NCBI GenBank assembly: GCA_017885365.1 | Contig: JAFNGD010000460.1 | Span: 1-10,840, forward strand | From: Nitrospirota bacterium | GTDB taxonomy: Bacteria > Nitrospirota > UBA9217 | Length of the DNA stretch: 10,840 bases | Direction: 5' to 3' | Part shown: positions 7,086 to 10,840 of the stretch, piece after piece | Layout of the letters: each line of letters opens with the position of its first letter | Numbering within the stretch: position 1 is the first letter of the stretch | Program-made: the position numbers and the translations under genes | Notes under the pieces: generated by a model | Seen by the model: the letters and a program-made list of their open reading frames with translations, nothing else | What the model was told of the DNA's origin: nothing | Database searches by the model: none

Positions 7086-7445
7086 CTAACCAGTCGCCTG
7101 CTTCTTTACGGTTCGAGTTGAGCGTTTGGTAAGGCGAGCATTGGGAACCAGCTTGATCTCCAGGCGACAGCCGACCGCCTTGGCATACTTCTGGAGTGTC
7201 GTCAGAGATGGCGCATGTTTTCCCGCTGCTTCCAAACGCGACACCGCGCTTTTTGTCGTCCCCATCAACTCCGCAACCGCTTCCTGCGTGAGGCCGAACT
7301 TGGAACGAGCGGCAAGCATCTCACGGGTAAGCTGGTACTCTTCTTCCAGGTCATCATATGCTTTCCTGAATTCTTTCCGTTTAGAGGCCTTTTTGAGGAA
7401 AGCCTCATGATCATGGGAAACGGGTTTATACTTGAGATCAGCCAT
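7086..7445 (-). CDS. XRE/HigA-like antitoxin
   Basis: The 119-residue protein carries a helix-turn-helix at about 50-95: LTQEAVAELMGTTKSAVSRLEA, with the recognition helix in TTKSAVSRLE. The tail is basic (RLTKRSTRTVKK). The N-terminal half (FLKKASKRKEFRKAYDDLEEEYQLTREMLAAR) is charged, helical and typical of antitoxins paired with Gp49/HigB-type toxins. It should neutralise the upstream toxin and repress their shared promoter. The start is fixed by a near-perfect AAGGAGGT (7451-7458 on the opposite strand), 5 nt away and inside the toxin gene. The gene overlaps the toxin stop by 8 nt, so the two are translationally coupled. Confidence 0.88.
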   Translation of the reverse strand: MADLKYKPVSHDHEAFLKKASKRKEFRKAYDDLEEEYQLTREMLAARSKFGLTQEAVAELMGTTKSAVSRLEAAGKHAPSLTTLQKYAKAVGCRLEIKLVPNARLTKRSTRTVKKQATG

Positions 7446-7764
7446 TTCGTACCTCCTTCATTCTTCTGCGGGCAAGCCGTAATTCTTTGTCAGGGGTTTC
7501 CTGCGTTTTCTTAATAAATGCGTGGAGTATTACAACACGTTGACCATCGACGTAACAGTAGAGTGCGCGTCCGATGCCTTCACGTCCGCGCGGCCGAAGT
7601 TCAAAAAGACCGTCGCCCATGGCTCGTGAATGCGGCATCCGCAGGTTCGGTCCGAACTCCATCAGGAACTCCACCAGACGCGCATAATCCGCCAATATCC
7701 CATCGGGCCAGCTTTCGATGTCGCTTTTGACGCGGGCATGGAAATACTCGATGGTATATTTCAT
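7438..7764 (-). CDS. RelE/HigB-like toxin (phage Gp49-like family)
   Basis: The 108-residue protein begins MKYTIEYFHARVKSDIESWP. It continues with the family-typical LVEFLMEFGPNLRMPHSRAMGDGLFELRPRG, RALYCYVDGQRVVILHAFIKKTQETP and a basic C-terminal helix (RLARRRMKEV). This fold cleaves mRNA at the ribosome in characterised relatives. The toxin comes first and the antitoxin second, as in higBA. The start is placed at 7764 because longer frames to 7800 would begin with TTG inside the -35 box. No good ribosome site precedes 7764, and the predicted transcription start lies almost at the ATG, so the toxin may be translated from a leaderless message. The antitoxin, in contrast, has an excellent ribosome site. 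The family call is firm; the exact start is less so. Confidence 0.87.
   Translation of the reverse strand: MKYTIEYFHARVKSDIESWPDGILADYARLVEFLMEFGPNLRMPHSRAMGDGLFELRPRGREGIGRALYCYVDGQRVVILHAFIKKTQETPDKELRLARRRMKEVRNG
7451..7458 (-). promoter_or_regulatory. strong Shine-Dalgarno of the antitoxin inside the toxin gene
   Basis: AAGGAGGT on the minus strand matches the anti-SD almost completely and lies 5 nt before the antitoxin ATG at 7445. The toxin ATG at 7764 has nothing comparable. The contrast would give excess antitoxin from one shared transcript. Confidence 0.85.
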
Positions 7765-7800
7765 GCTCGATATGTTAGCAAAAACGCTAACCAATGTCAA
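7765..7800 (-). promoter_or_regulatory. toxin-antitoxin promoter with a palindromic operator between -35 and -10
   Basis: On the minus strand a perfect -35 TTGACA (7800-7795) is followed after 17 nt by an extended -10, TGC-TAACAT (-10 hexamer at 7777-7772). The inverted repeat GTTAGC-6 nt-GCTAAC (7774-7791) fills the spacer and overlaps the -10. It is well placed as an operator for the HTH antitoxin to repress its own operon. The expected start of transcription is about 7765, one base before the toxin ATG. Confidence 0.8.
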
Positions 7801-7852
7801 GCATTCTCATGGCGATGGGGTAGTGGAAGGAGGGCGGCGGGTGTGTACTTCG

Positions 7853-7930
7853 GATCGGCGCTATCGAGATCCATGAGTCGTCGATACTGCTCGATGGGGT
7901 CTATCAAACCGAATGGGGCGCTTGCATGCG
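7853..7930 (+). pseudogene. decayed internal fragment of the ACT-domain gene
   Basis: Positions 7853-7891 match 3066-3104 of the ACT gene at 35 of 39 bases, from gatcggcgc through ctgct. They encode I-G-A-I-E-I-H-E-S-S-I-L-L against residues 107-119 of the intact protein. Three of the four differences are silent. Similarity continues weakly, with small length changes, to about 7930 ('ggggcgctt' against 'ggggcgctgg'). There is no start, no continuous frame and no ribosome site. It lies just upstream of the toxin-antitoxin promoter region on the opposite strand. It covers a part of the gene (107-119) that is absent from the other remnant (134-175), and it lies on the far side of it, so the two are not simple halves of one gene in order. 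Confidence 0.75.
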
Positions 7931-7971
7931 AACGTTTCATCTTTTCATGTCTGACTCGGATGGTCCCCCAA

Positions 7972-8004
7972 ATCCAACTGGATCTCCGTTTGCACGGGAT
8001 GACG
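7972..8004. repeat. partial 'ctggat...gggatgacg' palindromic repeat
   Basis: The stretch ctggatctccgtttgc followed by acgggatgacg repeats the layout of the units at 2605-2660 and 2045-2066, with a weak CCGT/ACGG stem. It is a third location of the same repeat family in this window, in the gap between the toxin-antitoxin pair and the acetyltransferase gene. Confidence 0.6.
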
Positions 8005-8022
8005 ACCTTAGCCACGGGGATC

Positions 8023-8490
8023 TCACGCAAAGGATTTCTTTTCAGCTATTTTATTCGTCATCAAAGACCTGTCCTGGTCCTCGAATCCCGCTTTTCTGTA
8101 GAGCCGCTGGGCGTCAACGTTCTTCTGCTCCACCTCAAGACGCAGTGCCGTCACTCCCAGAGCCCTGGCAGTCTCTTTCAGGAATTCGAGCGTCCGTGTT
8201 CCGATTCCCTTGCCCCGGTATCCTTCCTTGATGAACAGCTCATCGATGAATGCAGACCTGCCGTGGAATTCGAGGCTGTAGCCCAGCGTCAGTACGCAAT
8301 AGCCTACCGCGTCGGCACCGTAACTTATCACCCAAGCCCTTCCCAGATAATGGTCGTTCACCAGCCGTTCCATTGATGAACGGGCCGCCTCCCGGTCGAA
8401 GGGGATGTGATCATAGGCGTAGTACTCAGCCATAAAATTCACGATCGCTTCGATGTTCGATCGATCGGCATCAATGAAGGTAACGTGCAT
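8023..8490 (-). CDS. GNAT-family N-acetyltransferase
   Basis: The 155-residue protein is the usual single-domain GNAT size. It transfers an acetyl group from acetyl-CoA to an amine on an unknown substrate. Visible are the acetyl-CoA pyrophosphate-binding motif A (IDELFIKEGYRGKGIG, with R-G-K-G-I-G at 92-97) and motif B (NVDAQRLYRKAGF, 124-136). The preceding strand FIDELFI and the N-terminal helices fit the family. The start at 8490 has only a moderate ribosome site (GGGAG about 13 nt away, or GAGAAAAG nearer). It lies 40 bp after the stop of the Cys/Gly-tailed membrane protein gene on the same strand, so it is probably the last gene of that operon. A link to that system is possible but unproven. 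Confidence 0.88.
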   Translation of the reverse strand: MHVTFIDADRSNIEAIVNFMAEYYAYDHIPFDREAARSSMERLVNDHYLGRAWVISYGADAVGYCVLTLGYSLEFHGRSAFIDELFIKEGYRGKGIGTRTLEFLKETARALGVTALRLEVEQKNVDAQRLYRKAGFEDQDRSLMTNKIAEKKSFA

Positions 8491-8530
8491 GGTCTTTTCT
8501 CACTCCCGGTGCTGTTTGGTCTGAACAGCA

Positions 8531-9418
8531 TTAACCACCACCGCAACCACCACATCCTCCGCCACCACAACCTCCACCTCCACAACCGCTACTCCCTACA
8601 GAACCACAACCTCCAGAAGCATAATCGCCGCCTGTTGCACTGACTACTTTCGGAAATAATGACTTCACAAAAGGGAAATAGCCCTCCGGAAGGGCGGCCA
8701 ATCCGAAGACCGCCGCAAGATAAGCGGTTTCGTTCGTCATCCCCCCGGGACGAAGATTGGATGCACGTGCTTTTAATGACTGGTATTTCTTTTCCAGCCT
8801 CTCCATAACCGCGTCACCGGCTCCCGTACGCAGTTTTGACCACACTGATGCAGTCCATATGGTGAATATAATGGTTAAAAGTATTAGGAACTCGATATTA
8901 TAGCGACCTCGTGAGATGGCGATGTTCATTTTATAAACTGAGATGCCTATGATGAGACCGAGACAAACAGTGATCAATGCACTTCTGCTGCGAACTACTT
9001 CCTTGTCTGCAAAAAGACCTTCTGCGGTCAATTGACGGAGATAATCGTCATTAATACGATCGATGGATGTATCTTTAAAGATATCGTTCACATCTTGCGG
9101 CGACTTGAAAAAGTTCACGACAGCCTGCTCGATCGGTCGTTTGACTATACCTTGTGCTTTAGGCTCAGCCGCGATCCGGGTATCAACTGCTTTTAATAAA
9201 CCACGATCGACCAATGAAAAGATTGCTACGGTTATAGCTTCTGAAGCCCCTGACCGAAGATATGCGATCTTGTACGGGTCATCCGAGCTCCAACGGCCAG
9301 GGATGCCCTGTTGCTCCATCGACCGAAGGATGCGTCGAAGAAGCAGATTCACGGCAATCGCGAAGGTGATATAGAAAATCAGAAATTCCGGGCCCCGGAG
9401 GTCGAAAGGATTAGGCAT
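8531..9418 (-). CDS. TIGR04222-like membrane protein with a Cys/Gly-rich C-terminal tail
   Basis: The 295-residue protein opens MPNPFDLRGPEFLIFY and runs into a hydrophobic segment (11-30). A cytosolic helical region follows, with DDPYKIAYLRSGASEAITVAIFSLVDRGLL (46-75). Two more membrane segments come next (about 146-163 and 176-193) and then another soluble helical region. These match my recollection of the TIGR04222 family. The last 30 residues are almost only Gly, Cys and Ser, with Cys at 271, 279, 284, 289 and 292, ending C-G-G-G. Such tails look like substrates for cysteine-modifying enzymes, and the operon supplies a radical SAM/SPASM enzyme. The start at 9418 is chosen for the family-typical MPNPFD opening and an AGGGG site 6-7 nt upstream. 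It overlaps the preceding gene by 8 nt, so translation is probably coupled. Function is unknown. Confidence 0.82.
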   Translation of the reverse strand: MPNPFDLRGPEFLIFYITFAIAVNLLLRRILRSMEQQGIPGRWSSDDPYKIAYLRSGASEAITVAIFSLVDRGLLKAVDTRIAAEPKAQGIVKRPIEQAVVNFFKSPQDVNDIFKDTSIDRINDDYLRQLTAEGLFADKEVVRSRSALITVCLGLIIGISVYKMNIAISRGRYNIEFLILLTIIFTIWTASVWSKLRTGAGDAVMERLEKKYQSLKARASNLRPGGMTNETAYLAAVFGLAALPEGYFPFVKSLFPKVVSATGGDYASGGCGSVGSSGCGGGGCGGGGCGGCGGG

Positions 9419-10172
9419 GCGCGGCCCCTGTTCCGCCGGATGTGGGCAAGGATATTCGATAGTACATGCGCTCAGCAATTCCTATGAGGGTAAATAACAA
9501 ATCTTCAGCAGCGCCCGTAGGCAACGAGCCCTGTCGACGGACAGTATCAATGAGCGTCAAAAGGCTATCTTTTTCAAATCCGGACGTTTCCGAGACGATC
9601 ATGCCAAACGCTTCTTTGGGAGATACTGCGTTTATGCCCTCCAGTTTTTTTATGGACGCCGCACACGTTCGCAGCGGACCTATAAGGTCAGCGATTATCA
9701 AAACAAGTTTGTCTTCCCGAAGGCTGATGAGGGCGTAATAATTTCTCATCCGCAACATAAGGTTGAGCAGAACTTGGCGGGTATGTCTGCGCATGGCGTC
9801 CGGAGAAACGGTAAGGCTGTCGAACAGATCCGGACCGACAAGAACACGCCTTCGGTCAAGAATGTCGGAAAATTTTGTAGCGAATGCTTCCATGGCCTGT
9901 CCTAACTCTGACTCTAAGAGAAACATCACATCAAGATGGATTGCTGCATGAGCAAGCCGTAAGGGTTCTCTGATCATGTCCGTACGCTCTTTGCTGAAGC
10001 GTTTCAGGATGATAAGCATATTTACATCGGATGTTATGCGAAGCTGTCCCTCTGCCGCTGATCCAAAGAGCACGATGCTGATCAGATCATCGCCGAAAGC
10101 CTGCTGAGCATCTTTGACGAATTGGTCGATATCCTGGCTTATCTCCGGCCGTGTTTGAGTGGATGTTTCCAT
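9411..10172 (-). CDS. nucleotidyltransferase-fold protein with D-x-N active-site variant
   Basis: The 253-residue protein has an N-terminal polymerase-beta-like fold: IVLFGSAAEGQLRITSDVNMLIIL, with Gly37-Ser38 and Asp49-Val-Asn51, then the third-acid strand IHLDVMFLL (Asp81). Canonical members have D-x-D or D-x-E to hold two metals, so Asn51 may abolish or alter catalysis. I recall S-D-x-N variants in some uncharacterised nucleotidyltransferase families, so this may be a family trait and not a mutation. Residues 125-245 are helical, like the accessory domain of aminoglycoside nucleotidyltransferases. The gene lies 39 bp after the radical SAM gene and overlaps the membrane-protein gene by 8 nt. 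Its start has GGAGGT 3-4 nt before the ATG, which is closer than usual. The substrate is unknown. Confidence 0.82.
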   Translation of the reverse strand: METSTQTRPEISQDIDQFVKDAQQAFGDDLISIVLFGSAAEGQLRITSDVNMLIILKRFSKERTDMIREPLRLAHAAIHLDVMFLLESELGQAMEAFATKFSDILDRRRVLVGPDLFDSLTVSPDAMRRHTRQVLLNLMLRMRNYYALISLREDKLVLIIADLIGPLRTCAASIKKLEGINAVSPKEAFGMIVSETSGFEKDSLLTLIDTVRRQGSLPTGAAEDLLFTLIGIAERMYYRISLPTSGGTGAAHA

Positions 10173-10211
10173 GGGACCTCCGCTTTGGCAGATAGTGATC
10201 CGCCTTATCGT

Positions 10212-10840
10212 TTACACTGAAATACGTTCGTTGAGTGCAGATATGCTCCGCGGCTCTGCATTGCTGGCTCCTGCGGCGATCCAACAGCCGGGATCGGCGT
10301 GAAAAGGACTACCGTATACTGCATTCGCGATACAGCGTGCGCCACCCCCGCAGGTTCTCGCATAGTAGCACTGTTCGCAGCCCTTGCTGAGGGGCTCGCG
10401 GTTTCGCAGTCTAAGAAACACTTCGCTTGACTGGTACAAGGAATCCAGGGAATTCTTAAAAATGTTCCCCACAATGAGCGGCAGTCTACGGCACGGCAGT
10501 ACGTCCCCGTTTGGCAGAACTGCAACGAGTGTATCCCCGGCGCTGCATCGATACGGACGACTTCCGGTCGGCATGAACTGTAACGCTCGGAGAAGCTTTA
10601 CCGGTGATCGGCGCAGACATGCGCGCCGCTGTTCGCTATGCATTGAACAGACATATTCACGGGTCTCTTCCGACGAGAGCAGTTCGTCATCCCGTAAAAG
10701 AGATGGACGACAGGGTACCATGCGGTCTGACCACACGCGACTCACGCCAAGTCGCTGGCCGAGCCTCGCTACATGCGAAAATTCAAGATAATTTCTGCGA
10801 GTAGCGGTAAAAGAGATATGGGTTCGTCTTCCCGCGCGAC
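10212..10840 (-). CDS. radical SAM/SPASM-domain enzyme, N-terminus beyond the right edge
   Basis: The frame is open to the window edge, showing 208 residues of the C-terminal part. The first visible residues (THISFTATRRNYLEFSHVARLGQRLGVSRVWSDRMVPC) read as the last strands and helices of a radical SAM barrel. They are followed by a SPASM domain for auxiliary Fe-S clusters: RCSAGDTLVAVLPNGDVLPC, GNIFKNSL, then GCEQCYYARTCGGGARC and DPGCW, seven Cys in the usual C...GxxxPC...CxxC-x5-C-x5-C...C order. The CxxxCxxC that binds SAM must lie off the window. SPASM enzymes mostly modify ribosomal peptides or proteins. The apparent GTG start at 10745 is not the true one, because the domain continues upstream of it. 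The gene heads a minus-strand series with the nucleotidyltransferase and Cys/Gly-tailed protein genes. Confidence 0.9.
   Translation of the reverse strand, partial: RAGRRTHISFTATRRNYLEFSHVARLGQRLGVSRVWSDRMVPCRPSLLRDDELLSSEETREYVCSMHSEQRRACLRRSPVKLLRALQFMPTGSRPYRCSAGDTLVAVLPNGDVLPCRRLPLIVGNIFKNSLDSLYQSSEVFLRLRNREPLSKGCEQCYYARTCGGGARCIANAVYGSPFHADPGCWIAAGASNAEPRSISALNERISV

Noticed and set aside
7765..7800. Toxin start extended to TTG at 7800
   Set aside because: That codon lies in the -35 box of a well-formed promoter, so it would not be transcribed.
10212..10745. A complete small SPASM protein starting with GTG at 10745
   Set aside because: The frame is open to the window edge and the upstream residues read as radical SAM barrel, so the gene is truncated by the window and not short.

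Overview
The window is bacterial chromosome with moderately high GC. It carries methylcitrate-cycle genes, a large secreted WD40-caspase protein and several families of short palindromic intergenic repeats. This mix suggests an environmental, perhaps uncultivated, bacterium of the Desulfobacterota/Nitrospirota type. That assignment is inference; no rRNA or other marker gene is present.

Layout. Positions 1-1989 (minus strand) hold prpB (2-methylisocitrate lyase) followed by prpC (2-methylcitrate synthase, cut by the left edge). A 388-bp spacer full of degenerate tandem 'ttcaccgcagaga' repeats separates them. Positions 1990-2748 are non-coding and carry palindromic 'attcccgc/gcgggaat' repeats at both ends. 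Positions 2749-3276 (plus) encode a tandem-ACT-domain protein with a histone-H1-like lysine/alanine tail. After a further palindromic repeat comes a 1116-residue exported protein at 3476-6826 (plus). It has a signal peptide, 14 WD40 repeats (two seven-blade propellers), an Ig-like linker and a caspase/metacaspase-type peptidase with an intact His/Cys dyad. Immediately downstream lies a second, 94% identical copy of only the last 131 bp of the ACT gene, followed by a strong terminator. The caspase gene is therefore bracketed by direct repeats made of ACT-gene 3' ends. A third, more decayed ACT-gene scrap lies at 7853-7891.

Positions 7086-7764 (minus) are a toxin-first HigBA-like toxin-antitoxin pair. 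Its promoter carries a palindromic operator between the -35 and -10 boxes, and the toxin transcript looks nearly leaderless. Positions 8023-10840 (minus) look like one operon with visibly lower GC. In transcription order it holds a radical SAM/SPASM enzyme (N-terminus beyond the right edge), a nucleotidyltransferase-fold protein with D-x-N in place of the usual D-x-D/E, a TIGR04222-like membrane protein with a C-terminal glycine/cysteine tail (five Cys in the last 25 residues), and a GNAT acetyltransferase.

The two most interesting signals are (i) the radical SAM/SPASM, nucleotidyltransferase and Cys/Gly-tailed membrane protein cassette, which reads like a maturase with a membrane-anchored, RiPP-like substrate, and (ii) the WD40-caspase gene inside a locus littered with ACT-gene fragments, which records an insertion or recombination and predicts a possible 3.7-kb excision.
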